A stretch of DNA of 64,000 bases from Prillingera fragicola. Its lineage: Eukaryota; Basidiomycota; Tremellomycetes; Trichosporonales; Trichosporonaceae. The DNA lies in NCBI GenBank assembly GCA_002335605.1, contig BEDY01000013.1:186001-250000 (forward strand), read 5' to 3'. Under the pieces are notes generated by a model. It ran no database searches. It had not been told where the DNA came from and was given only the letters and a program-made list of their open reading frames with translations. The position numbers and the translations under genes were made by a program. Below, in pieces: positions 33,577 through 45,402 of the stretch; within the stretch, counting starts at the first letter, position 1; the number at the start of each line of letters is the position of its first letter.

Positions 33577-36500
33577 CTAAGATGACAGATTTGCGACGAG
33601 GCGCTGGGCGGTGCCGACTGTCGATCGCGCACTGTTGGTGACAACACGCAAGCCCTGACGGGCGGCGCTGCGACCAAAGCTCAGGAGGTCGAACACGTGT
33701 GGTGTCGGCGTAAAGCTCGCGAGCGACGCAGCCAGAGGCGAAGCAGGCTCGGGGCCGTACTGACCGTTGGCGAGGCCAGTGTCAAGGCCGAGACCGTTCG
33801 GAGTGCCGGGCGTTGTGGGGGTAGGAGGTCCATCGTCCTCCTCCTCGCCAGTGACGGACGGGCTGCGGCGCTTCAGAAGCACGGGCACAAGGGTGAGGAG
33901 CGACAGGAAGACGAGCTTGGCGATGAGAGTCGGGTCGCGCAGGAGGGCAGTGAGGCTCTCACCCTGGCCTTCTGCAGCAGCAGCAGAAGACGGGAGGGCG
34001 AGGCGAGACAGAATGTTGCCCACCGAAGCGGTCACGTAGCTCCAGCTGGCGCTTCCGGCGGCCGTGGTGAGCCAAAAGGTGCGCCAGTCGACGCCGACAA
34101 CGCCACAGGCGACGTTCATACCCGACCAAGGCACAAAGCCCATGGCGCGCATGAGAAGAAGGCGACGCCAGACGTTTGGCCTGTCCTCTGCCGATCCAAT
34201 GGGCCTGGCAGTTGGGTCACTTGACATTTGCAGCGGAGTGATGTGCTCGTCGAGATTGACGTGGTCGCGGGGCCCAGGCGCCACTGGCACAGAGTCGGGA
34301 GCCAAAGCGGCACGGACAAGAGCTAGTGGTTTCGGGAAAAGAACGCCGATCAACGGGGCCAAGGGTCGAGACAATGAGTAGGCGCCGAGTGAACCACAAG
34401 CAGTGATGAGCGTGAGGAGGACCAAAGCAGGAATGGGTTCAAAGACCGAGCCGACGAGAATGTTGAGAACCACAGCGCCAGGGACACTCCAGGCGTGCTT
34501 CCAGCACCCAATGTAGGTGAGGACGCCAACTGTGTGCCACCAACCACTGTTGCCCGAGTTCATGTATACACGCATCTCGTGCGAAAGAAGCTGGAGATCG
34601 GTTGTCGACTTGGGCATCGACTTGAGCTGGGTGCTGGGCGTTTGTCAGCAGCTATTTCTAGCACAGACCGAGAAAAACTCACATGGGCATGCTCGACAGG
34701 GCGTAAACAACGAGGAGGAATGAGACTACAAACAGACCAGCGAGGAGAGCAACGGTCCAGCCAAGCTCCCGCAGCACCTCTGCGGTCTTGCCCGTGCCGC
34801 TCGAGAGGACGGAACGGTAGATTTTGATCCACCAGCCATCACCAGCGTTTGCCTGGGCGAGTGCCGCGGCACGGGACGCACGGCGATGCCTGCGTGCCGC
34901 AGTGGGGTCGTGCGACAGCGAGCGCGAGGACAGGGCTGGCGTAGGTAGTGATGGAGGGTATGCGCCCATTTCGTAGGCACGCTCGTCTGGTGGCGTGGGA
35001 GGCAGCGCAAAGTAGTTTGCCCCGTCGTAATTTGGGCCGTCCGTCGCGGCCGTCCCCTGGTCAGGACCAAATAGACCCCAATATCGCCCGCCAGAGCGCC
35101 CCAGACCAACACGCACCGCGCCATCGTCCTCATCGTCAAACTCTTCGTCCTCGTTGCCATCAAGACCCTTCTCAGAGTCTTCATCGCTTGACCGCCTAGA
35201 ATCTCGGCGTGATCGCCGAGTCTGCTGGCTGGGTTTTGTCCACGACAAGACTTTTGAGAATGCTGACTCGCCGAGCTCGTAGGCCTGCTCAAGCAGTGTT
35301 GAGGGTTCGGGCGGAGGAGCAACGGTTGGGGGAGGACTTGGCGGGATGACGTACATGCCAGACCATGAGGGCGGCGGGGTAGGCAAGGTGGTGGTGAAGA
35401 TGGGATGAGTGTGGGTGTGTGATGGAGGAGGTGCGCCTGTCAATGTCTGTACAGGCAACGTTGGCGAGTCCTGGTCCAGAGCGAGGTTTGCGGGCACGAC
35501 AATCGACGTCGAGGTCGACCGTGCACGAGTCTCAAACACCTTTGGCACAGGAGCTGGTGCAAAGGGTGCTGCGTCGCCTTCGGGCTCGGCAGAGAGCACA
35601 GTTGGCTGCAACTCATCGTCGGCAAGGCTGCGCTTGGCGAGGTTGGGAGTTGAGATGCGTCGCTTCAGTCCTGCGCGTGCACGGGTAGAGCCAGTGCCGC
35701 TCAGACTGTTTGCTGGCGAGCTGGGACCTGCCTGAGAAATGTCGGCTACAGCATAGAAGGGACGGTTGTTGCTTCCAGAGCTGGCCGAGGGGGGTGGCCT
35801 CGCGGAGGATACCGATTTTGATGGCCGGCGGCCGTTCCGTGTCTCGAGACGGGAGACGTCGAGACGGCTAGAGTCGAGTGACGAGGTCACTTCCGAGTAC
35901 TCGTCCAAAGTAGGTGGTGCCAGGCTGAGGGCGACACCACCCTGCGAGTCTCGGGTCATGATTGGGTTGAGAGAAGGCTTGCCAAAGGACACTGTAGCGG
36001 TCCTCGAGCGCAATCGTTGAGGACGCACTGGTGCAATCGCGGGCGGCGAGCTAAGTGGTTGTCAATCGCCGATGGGGGAGAAGCGTGCGACGTAGGTGAA
36101 TGCAAGTGATTTAGATCGAGACGTTGAGCATGGTTAGCGCGTGAGCCGACGACGGAGTGGAATGGGAGATGGGGAGAGGAGAGAGATCGGTGATGCAGGA
36201 TGGTCGAGCGTGAGAGGAAGAGGCGCGCCCCAGCGGCGACAGTGGATCGACCTCGTGTATTCCCGGGAAAGGCGAGCGACAATGTGTGGGTGGATGACAA
36301 AGGCGAACACTTGTCGACTTGGGTGTGGTGGTGATGTTGTAAACGATCACTTGCCAACAGCACTGAACAATAATCTGTGCGTTGGGGCCGAGTGTCTGCG
36401 TCGACTGCGTGTACAATGCCGCAATGCCAAGGGACGGTTGTGCAGCTGGACCTAGCAGAGAATGTGGGCTGGCTAGGCCAAGCGTTTGATGGCGGCGGCG

Positions 36501-36651
36501 CAAAGGGGTGCTGAGTTTTGACGGCCGATAATGGGATTTGCGCAGACGACGTCGTTCGGCGGGTGAAAGTCTGTTCGGGCGGCGGAGAGAACAAGGAGGT
36601 ACGAAAAGGAGGAAAGGGAGGAAGGGCAAGGGACACTTACGACCTTGACAT
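33577..36651 (-). CDS. Tvp38/TMEM64-family membrane protein (VTT domain)
   Basis: Three exons: 36651-36641 (11 nt), 36050-34683 and 34633-33577; 811 residues. VTT proteins are multi-span Golgi/ER membrane proteins; several relatives act as lipid scramblases. The first 420 residues are Ser/Pro-rich and disordered, with an acidic patch. Then come a membrane segment (VALLAGLFVVSFLLVVYALS) and the VTT region with WSVPGAVVLNILVGSVFE, a GSLGAYSLSR helix and FVPWSGMNVACGVVGV. The start was placed at 36651 because ATGTCAAGGTC|GTAAGT joins in frame to CTCGCCGCCC after a 590-nt intron ending CACTTAG, giving MSRSSPPAIAPV. Starting at the internal ATG at 35959 is the alternative. Confidence 0.85.
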
Positions 36652-37744
36652 GATGGGCAGGTGTGTGCACGGCGACGGCAAAGGAGGCGGCCTGCGTGTG
36701 CTTGGACTGCTGAGAATAGGATGTGGGTGCTAGGCGACGGGGTGAGCGACGATCCGTGAATCTTGATCCAGCGAGCGAGCTGCTGACCGAACTGCAGGAT
36801 TGAGTGTCCCCATCCACCACCGTTGTCCGTACCAACAAAGAAATTTACTTCCGCTGGGTCTACGTTGTCGTCCGACAGCTGGGTACGCTTCGGCCGCCGT
36901 CTCCACCTCGGGCGCCATCCTTGGAGCTCACGCCGCCCGTCGGTCAGCGGGCTTGGACTGACGGCCACGGGCAATCCTTGGCTCGCAAGCCGTTGACCTT
37001 GGCAGCACAGCACACCACCCGTTGCTCACACCCAGGGGCGGACACGGGCCCCACAGTTTCTTTAAACTAGCAACAAACTCGTACTCCCCCGAGCCCGAGG
37101 CGGAGCTCGGACAATCCGGTTGAATCAACTGCAGGTAGTGTAGTTTGAACGTACAGTGGAGAGCACACCTGCATTGTGTCATGTCATCTACCATGCATCG
37201 AGGTCTGCCGATTTCGGCAGGCTCGGCCAGTACAGCTCTCCTCTCTTTGTGCATCGCTGTCGGGCTAGGCTGGACCTGAGGGTATCGCATGCTCACAGCA
37301 TGCGCATCGCTTGCATCGCATCGTGGACCAACTCACCGCGCTGACCTTAACGGCCGTACGGGCATAACATCATCGTCATCACGCAAACCAACTTTGGGGC
37401 CGCTCACGTGATAGCCACGCAACCGATTGCCACCCTGAGTACACACCCGAGCCCCACAATGTCCACTTTTCGCCACCCACCCACACAATGGTGGTTCGGC
37501 CGCTCTCTGCCCCACGTTCGGTAAAGTTACTCGCTCAAATGTGGCTGGTTGCAATTTGCATCATGCATGCTTCAATGGCAAGGCCACTGCTTTATACTTG
37601 GGGGTTCGTTTGGTTTGAGGTTGTTACAACCGCTATGGAGGGACAGTACAATGCGATTTGTTGGAGGAGAATGCTTCCGCTGCTCTTGTGGCACAAGAGA
37701 CCGGAGAATGCGTGACTTGGTTGATGTTGTTTATGGTAGGGAGA
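36652..37744. promoter_or_regulatory. Upstream region of the Tvp38-family gene
   Basis: About 1.1 kb with one TCACGTGA (37404-37411). A minus-strand frame around 36750-36900 looks protein-like for about 40 codons but has no start or splice context that I could support. Confidence 0.5.
37404..37411. promoter_or_regulatory. TCACGTGA palindrome (bHLH-type E-box)
   Basis: The same 8-bp palindrome as in the H4 and RPB6 promoters, about 750 bp upstream of the Tvp38-family start codon. Confidence 0.45.
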
Positions 37745-39727
37745 CTATGCGTTGAAGTAGAAAAGGCCCTTGTTGGGGTTGGTAACGACGCCCTTGGGGA
37801 GCTCGTAGGTGCGGTGACCGCTGCTACGACGGTCCCAGTCAAAGCCAGCGCGGGGTACGCTGCGAGCCTGAGGAGGAGACGAGGCGTACTCATGCGACAC
37901 CCATGTGTTCGCAGCGCAGCCTGACCCAATGCGCAAGGCAGACAGATCAGGCAGAGCAGCCGATTGGGCGCGGCTCCGGCCGCCCCCGTTGAACGAAAGC
38001 GAGTGCTGCATCGCGGATGACTGCGGGGTGCGGCTGCGGGCGGTCGAGTTGGATGTCGACAGCGTGGTCTGCATGGGAAGGGCACGAGCAGGAATGGGGC
38101 GCCCGAGGGTCGAAACCGACGCAGCACGGGGGCTAGGCCCGTCCTCGTGACGAGTACGCGAACGGCTGCGGCTCTTGTCGCGACGAGAGGCGCGAGTGGG
38201 CACACTTCCGGGTGTCGAGTAGCGAATCTGCCAACCGCCATGCTCAGGCTCCAAAGATTGCCTGGGGGTCACGTCAATGGAGCCAGCCGAGTTGAGACGA
38301 CCACGAGTGAGATCGAGCTCGGGAGAAGAAGGGACAGTGAGGTCGGTCTCAGAGGCTCCAGCGTCAAGGCGGTTGCGGCGCCGCTCCTGAACTTCAGCCT
38401 TGCCAAACGCGTCCCAGCTAGCCGATCCGGCACGTGAACCCGCGCGGGAACGAGCACGAACGCTAGAGCCAGGGCGAGTAGGAATCTGGGCAATGGCAAC
38501 GTTCGAGCTGGAGGTCGCAGCGTGCGAGGGCGATGCGAGGCCACCGTCACGTCCACGGAACGCTGACGCGTAAGAGCGCATGGCATTGGCAGTGTGTGAA
38601 GGCGCCGAGCCGACCTCGGCAAACGACGACAGGGGAGGCGAAGTGAGACCACCAAGCGATGTCTGAGAAAGAGCAGACCGAGCGAGGGGTCGCGTAGGGA
38701 CTGGGCCCGAAATGCCCGATCCATCCGAGGACGATGACATGGACCGACGGTTGGCTGTGGATTCGGCCGTCATCGGCGTCATGCCACGCATCGCACCACC
38801 GCTAGAGTTTGTGCGATGGACACCATCCTCGTGCCATAGGGACGCGAGCGAGTCACTAGACGCGCCCGAAACACCGCCGGTGCTGGAACGCTGACGCGAC
38901 ATTTGCTGGACGGGCTGGACCGGCTCCATTGGGTGCAGACGAGTGACGCCAAACGACAGGCGACGGGCCAGCTCGAGCTCACGCCAGGCATCATCCGGTG
39001 CATCCCGGGGGACACGGAAAAAGTCGATCGTCTTGGGAACAGAAGTGGCGAGGGCTTCGGGAGTAGCAGACAGACGGGCGGGGCCAAGCATTATCGCAGC
39101 GGCGATTGACGAGTTGGTCGCCGAAGAGTCAGTATCTGATCCGAGAAGGGGTGAAGGAGGCCCAGGCCCAACTGATGGGGCGCCAAAGACGCGGGCCATG
39201 TCCTCATATGTAGCGTTGGACGAGCCGGCATCCTTGTCGTGGCAGTCGAGCGAGCAATATATGCTCGAGATGAATGGTTGTGGGACGGTGGGTTGGGGGA
39301 GAATGGCGTCGACAGACGGAGTCTCGATGGCTGGCGAGATAGAACTGCTGTCGCTGCCTGAACTAAGCGCAGGAGTGAGCTCCTCTGCCTTGAGCTTGTC
39401 CGACGTAAGCTTTGTGCTTGACGCATTGCGACGCAGCTGAGGGCGTGTCGTCTTGACCCCGTTTGCCGTGCGAGTGGTTGTGGAGCCATCGGGGTTCTTA
39501 ATCTACGGGACGGTCAGATGACGAAAGCGTGATGGTGCGTGGTGGCAAGTGTAACTCTCAAAACATTGCCACCCAAAACTACTACTCACCCTGATTGCAC
39601 CCTGCGCGCGTTTCTTGCTGGCGGCAGGCTTGACAGGCCCCTTGCCGACTGGAGGGTGCTCCTGCGGTGCGACAATGGCACAGTCGCACACGATGCAGTA
39701 GTTGTCAAACAAGGACAAGTCGTCCAT
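37745..39727 (-). CDS. Ecl1-type zinc-binding protein, extended form
   Basis: Two exons: 39727-39590 and 39502-37745; 631 residues. The N-terminus has FDNYCIVCDCAIV (C11, C14, C16), and after a disordered stretch comes SIYCSLDCHDKD (C129, C133). This paired-cysteine layout is that of the fungal Ecl1/2/3 zinc proteins, small regulators first described for chronological lifespan and nutrient-stress response in fission yeast. The remaining 480 residues are Ser/Arg/Pro-rich with many possible phosphorylation sites. They end in a short conserved-looking block (HRTYELPKGVVTNPNKGLFYF). Classical Ecl proteins are far shorter, so most of this protein is extra. The 87-nt intron preserves frame. Confidence 0.75.
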
Positions 39728-42603
39728 GGTTTGTTGGTCACCTGGTGGTGAAAGAGTAGAGTGGTGATGTCAAGATGGGTGGCGTGTCACCGTATCAAGA
39801 GTTTGCGGTCTGTTCCGGTTAGGGACTTGGCCGGCGGGGTGGGGACGGGGGGTGGGTATAGAGCTGCCCACAGTTCGAGTGTGGGCATGAAGAGTACAAC
39901 GTGCACACCAAGTGGTGTACTCGCAAGCTCGCAATGCAAGAATGAGAAAGACAATGGAGTGATGGGGCAACAATAACGCACCTTGCCACTGGCTGATGGG
40001 TCGTTTAGAGGTCGATCTGAAAATGGGCCCGGGCCTCACTACTAGCGTGCCAGTTTCGACGCGGCTGGTCCACAGGGCGGGCTTTTCGTTTATCGCGCTA
40101 CAAGTCAAATGTCTTGCCAAGTGGCCACTGAGGCAAGCAATAAAAACGATCAAGGCAAGCACAATGCGATTGCTTGAGAGTGGAGCAGGAGCCTGCAGAG
40201 TCGGGCAGAGGTCCTCGGGTTGGTGCAAAAAGGGGAATTGAGCGGGCGGCGGCAGGCCAGACGCGTTGCGAAAATCAGATTGGCAGTAACAGTGCAAGTC
40301 TCAGTCAAGAGACAGTCCACATGTGCTGGAAATGCTGAAAACAGTAGTCGAACGAGGGGAGGAGCAAAGCTCAATGTCGAGGGCAAGAAGATGCAATGCG
40401 AAGGGGGACTCAAGCGGGTATGTGTGTGGGGAGTTCGGTAGACACCGTATCGGTTTATCGCGGACTTTTCAGTACTTGGCTACCGTCTCGGCGGACGCGG
40501 GCCGTGCGGTGCTTGCGTGTAGCTGCTTTGCGCAGACGGTGGCGACGCTGTGTTACTCGATAATGGTGTATTGTGAAAAGGATAGTGCAACCACAAGAGC
40601 AAGCATACCTTCGGACTGGCTCGGTGCATCCATCTTGGTTTTCGCCCACCTGCCAGTATTCTCGGTGGTTGGCGGTCCGCCCCGCTTTGCCGCTCTGTTC
40701 CAATCGGCAATTGACCGGGCGGGCCGGCGAGGTACAACCACCCACTACTCCAAGTGTCATATGGGACCGATACACGCGCCGCCCCATCCCGTAGGTCAAC
40801 CTACCCACGCTCCGGCGCAGTACTCTTGGCTTCATTCCAGGTCGCACGCGGGCGACCGCCCACAGGCCACAGTCAATGCGTGCATGACACCTGCGCCATA
40901 TGCGCCCCTTCTCGCCGCTCCAGCCGACAATGTCTCTGCACTGCGCGCCTGGCGGTGCACACCGCCTGGCCACCTGGCGGCCTGCGCGCCGCCTTGTACC
41001 GGTAGCCGCGAAATGCGGACGGGGTCTCGTCTCGGAAGAAACAAGACGATGTCTGGCCTGTCTGGGCTGTGTCTAATGCGGGTGCTACTGTGCCAGACTT
41101 GCATAGCATGTACAAGAGGAGAGCAAGACCGAGTTAGCGAGTCTACGGGGCAATCTCGGTTCTCACACGTGTGTATGTTATTCGGCAGAAGTGGGGCCTG
41201 GATCGACGCCGCAGGTCATTCTCCCTGAGCTGCAGGGCTGAGGCGAGAGGAGGTCTTGCCTTTTCGGAGGGTCAGCCAGGCTGGCCAGGTCCAGACTATG
41301 CGCCATGACAGTCACCTCCTGTGGTTGCACAGTTAGACGGGCCGAGCGTCTAAACCACCTTCGACGCATGGGAGCCGAGGATTTACTCGCACGGAATCGG
41401 CGACCCCGCATTGAACATCCCCCTTGTACCCTGTGTGGCTTACATGGTAGACACTGCCCATTCTGAACCTACGACGCCCTAAAACGCCGAGAAAAGCGAA
41501 TCACACCACTCAGCACGCAGCACGCAAGCACGGAACGGACCGCTCTCTTGGACCGTCGATAACCACGTCCGCGTGGCCTATCACGCTGCAGCAAGCAAGA
41601 AAAATGGGGCAGCTCATTCGTGTAATCCGTGGGGCCCATTGAGCACATGACCATGCACATTCTTGGCCACTTGCAACAACCGCCGGATACACTCCGGAGA
41701 TCGGGGACTCGAGACGGTAGTCGGGATGTTGTGGATTCATGAATAAACGAGAATCGACCGGGATGACTGTGGGTGGCCGCTTGTCGGGAGGAAGGTGGCC
41801 CCACGTTCCCCGCAACGATCATGCCCTCGGGATGAATAGAGCAGCCATTCAATACCTGTCCGGGCATTGTGCATGCCGTTCATCCTGTGATCCTGTGACT
41901 AGATTGAGATGTGACTCGTAATTTCGCTTGCAATAAAGTGAAAAGCCAGTCTAAATGCATCTCCCAACGTGCGTGATGCCTCGTGGGTCCAGCATGGGAG
42001 CGCATGGGCGGTGCTTATCGTCATTATCAGTGCTGTGCCGAACCGTCGATCTCGACCCAGAGGCTCGGCCTGTTCGGCTGCTAGCGTCATTTACAGCCAA
42101 CGGTTCATGCGCTTCAATGTAAGCGCTGTTCGGCCGTCGTGGCGCTATTAAGCCAATTCTCATTTGGACCTAGGCACCAACCATCTAAACACGGGAGGCA
42201 ACTGATGCGCGTTACACTTGTTTACGCTGTTTCCCACGGTGGTCAGGGAGAGTGACAGCTCAACTGCTGACAGGCCATCACAGAGTCTGGCAGCGTCACC
42301 CGATCGTCCAACTTGGTTGCTCTTCAATTCCTAATACGGCCATCCGCTGTTTCTATAAGGGGGTCCGGCTCCGTCTTATCCCGACGGCCATCCTTCGTCA
42401 GTTCAAACGACAGGTCAAGAAATAACCGGCCACGCGACAAAGACATGAGGCACTCTGCATCGGGAGGCGACTCATTCTACGTACAGGTGACTACAAACTG
42501 GCCAAAAAACTGGGTGACAGGCGACATACCCACGTCATAACGATGCTACTTACTTTCTAACGTGTGCGACAGAGTAGAGTTTACTCTACTGACAGGCACG
42601 TAA
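39728..42603. other. 2.9-kb stretch with no supportable gene
   Basis: The largest gap in the window, upstream of the Ecl1-type gene and downstream of the 42604-43978 gene. The longest open frame (40323-41228, +) lacks the C/G third-position bias of real genes here and has no known motif. No tRNA, 5S rRNA or U6-like sequence was recognised. It may be a large promoter with a long 5' leader, or hold a non-coding RNA. Confidence 0.55.
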
Positions 42604-43978
42604 TTACTCCACATTGGAAGGACGCGACCGCTTACGTGACACGAGTGTCGCGTCAGGACTGCGCTCATGTTTTGCTCCTCCAAACAGCAAACCGCGACGC
42701 ACGGGAAGTGAATCGTCACTGTCCTCGTCCTCGGGTTCAAAATCCTCAGTGTCAGTCAGTGGTCCTGGGTCGATGTCCAGGTCCATTGACTGGTGGCCAG
42801 AGAAGCGGCGCGACGGACCAGAACGCGGGGGCTGCGGTGTAGTTGGCGCGGCCTCTTTACTCGGCCAGAGGAGTCGCGGCGGAGGGCATGGGTGCACATC
42901 GTACTCGGGGTGAGCGGGGTCGAGGTTTGCAGGAGGGAACGCGGTGGAGGGAGGGACAAAGGGGTTGGCAAAGACCTTTTTGGCTCCACGGCTGCACAGT
43001 TAGCACGCGTCAAATGTTGACACTCACAAAACATATGTCACGAGGGGGCGGTCCTCGCTAGTGGGCTGGGCGCGTACAACCTCGCCAGCCCTGGCGATGA
43101 ATGGGTTGTCGTCCTCATTCATCATGCGTTTACGGGAAGCTCGCAAGGCGGCTTCGCTGGATGGGCCGGCACTGTTATTTGTGGACAGCAGTGGCGCACC
43201 AACAGGCGTCGCAGCGTTGACATGCCGCGGTGTGCGCAGTGGGTGCGGCGAAAGGCTGCGCTCAGCACTAGCCCTCAACGCTTGAGGAATATAGCGCGTC
43301 TCTGTGCCAGGCGACTCGAGCCCCTTTGGTGTTGCTGAGAATTCGGCCTCGACTTCCATCGCCGTCGAGCGGCCGGAGAAGCTGGACGCATCGAGAAAGG
43401 GGTTATCCATGGGCACCTTGTCCGCCGAACCATGGGAAGTGGAGCGATGGCCACCCCCCATGCCAACTCCGACTCCAAGACGACCTCCAAACTTGACGGT
43501 CCCAGACGTTGCGGCTTCTGTAGCCACCAGTCCCATTTGCTGCGCAAACATCAGACCCGGTCGGCGTCGTGGTGTTATCTTGTCAGGACCCGCTGTCGCC
43601 GTCGACGAAAGAAAAAAAGTAGTGTGGCCACTAGGAGAAGGGTGCGCCGACGAGTCAGAATCGTCACCAGGCGCAGGCGAGAACGACGCCCTCTTGCGTG
43701 GAAGCGTCTGTGGTGTGGGAAGACCAACGTGCATGGTGGTCTCGCTGGCCTCCATGTGCTTTCCCGGCCGGCGCTCCGTAACAGGGGTGGGAAGGTGTGC
43801 ATGATGGCGGGGTTGTTCCGGCGTAGGAAGTCTGTGTCAATGTCAGCCGTGTTGTGACAGAACCAGCGAATGACAAGGAAACATACGTGGACATAACATC
43901 CAATCCACGTCCACGACGGCGGCGCTCCACCGTGCGAGGTGCCTCGAGAGTGTTTGAAGTATTGATGGGGGACTGCAT
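42604..43978 (-). CDS. Hypothetical disordered protein with three LPTP and three NPF motifs
   Basis: Three exons: 43978-43887, 43831-43028 and 42991-42604; 427 residues. I do not recognise the family. After MQSPINTSNTLEAP and a basic RRRRGRG run, splicing gives MSTLPTPEQP, then HLPTPVTERRP and GLPTPQTLPRKRASFSP: three LPTP motifs, the last next to a basic SP site. Further on are NPF motifs (DNPFLD, DNPFIA, ANPFVP) and a short conserved-looking core, RPLVTYVFRGAKKVFANPF, split by a 36-nt intron. The end is acidic then basic (TDTEDFEPEDEDSDDS ... SRKRSRP). The many Ser/Thr-Pro sites and basic patches fit a cyclin-dependent-kinase target or cell-cycle regulator, but this is only a guess from composition. 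Confidence 0.75.
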
Positions 43979-45402
43979 GTCGAAAATAGGTGCCAGGTGT
44001 ACGTGAACAAAGGATGGGGGAGAAGGAGGATGGAAAGGGAGGTGGACACTGATGAGAGAGGAGGGTAGTGGATGTGATGCACCTTGGGGGGTCGACCAGC
44101 GATTTTCGGTGTTGAATGTGATGTAATGTGTCGTTGCCCTACCAGAGGGGCGACACGGTGCGAGGGTGAGACGAAAACAAGAACGAGGTGATGGATGCAA
44201 TGAAGTAGGAGTTGATGGAATGAGAAACTGAGGACAATGAAAGGGTTGCATGGAATGGATTGCTCAGGGACGCAGGCTGGCTGGCTGGTGAGCCAGACCT
44301 GCATCTTATCCCCCCACATTGCAATCTGGTGGTGGCGTAAGCACAGATCAACTGTTGCCACCGAAAATTGATTCCGCACATCGGATCCAACATCCAACGT
44401 CCAACTTGTCCATATTGTCATGACCCCTCGACATGACCCAGGTTGCCAGGCGGCGTGCTTGTTCTCTGCTGGCGCGCATGCCGCGCGCTAGTTGTTTTCG
44501 CGCGTGGTGGCTGGCGCGGATGGCTCAGGATGGTGTACCTCAGAGCGACATTGTCCACCCCTCTTCTCTGTTTTCTGTCCTGCCATTGGCTGACGACCCT
44601 GAAAGAGTCCTGAACTTGTTCCTACCTGCACGCGTCGCGACTCTATGGACGCGACCTTGAAACGCCGGGAGGGGGAATTTGAACGGGATGCCCGTGTCCA
44701 CCCTGCCGCTCGCGCGTGTTACCCTCCAGCCGCCATGTTCAGTGCCCTGGACGAGCACCAGCACAGCTGTGCGCGCCGGTGTGTGAACTCTGCGCGGCGT
44801 CGTGCTATCCCTTGGATCTCTCTCAGAACGCGCCACGCACAGAAGAGGGGGTTCTTTTCACAGGGACGGTGCGTCCTCGACGACAACGCCGGGCTCTGTT
44901 GCATACACGCACCGGAAGGACTGCTGCCCTGACCCGACTGCCGCCAGTGTTGGGTCTTGCAAGTAGTCTTCATCAAAGCTTTAAAGCACATGCCGCACCG
45001 TGTCAGGTCCAGTTCCGGTGGTGGCCGTGTTGTCGAGGGTCCTGGCCACTCCCTACATCCCCTCCCCTTGCACCCCCGCCTCCCTCGCGGGCAGACTGCT
45101 GCTTTGACGGAGCACAGCCGCCCACAGATCCACAGAGCTACCATCACTATAGACCATGCATCCCCTTTTCTACATGTTCCTTCTTCACCCTTTCACTCAC
45201 ACTCTCTAGTCAATTTTCTCTGCTTTGAGCACTCGCGGCCCACCCCGTCTGCGACGGCTACTTCACTTTCTTTAAGACTTTTGGCGTGCAGGTCACTCCA
45301 GGTCACCAAACATCTACAAACACTACACATCTGAGTCAATTACGACTACCTTACACGACTACCTACACACCAGGAGCAGCATCCACCATCCATCCGCCCA
45401 CC
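43979..45402. promoter_or_regulatory. Large divergent promoter, LPTP protein / PL14-like protein
   Basis: 1.4 kb without a supportable gene. Pyrimidine-rich blocks directly upstream of both start codons (44000-44080 on the minus strand and 45170-45400 on the plus strand) look like 5' leaders. Confidence 0.5.

Noticed and set aside
36111..37013. Minus-strand open frame including VNFFVGTDNGGGWGHSILQF
   Set aside because: Looks protein-like for about 40 residues near 36750-36900, but there is no supported start, end or splice partner, and it overlaps the first exon, intron and upstream region of the Tvp38-family gene.
40323..41228. 301-codon plus-strand open frame in the large gap
   Set aside because: Codon third positions are not C/G-biased as in real genes here, composition is random-like, and no motif or splice partner was seen. 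Kept as a gap, not a gene.
41325..41410. tRNA-like GCCGAGCGTCTAA sequence
   Set aside because: Resembles a Leu/Ser D arm, but no acceptor, anticodon or T arm pairs around it.
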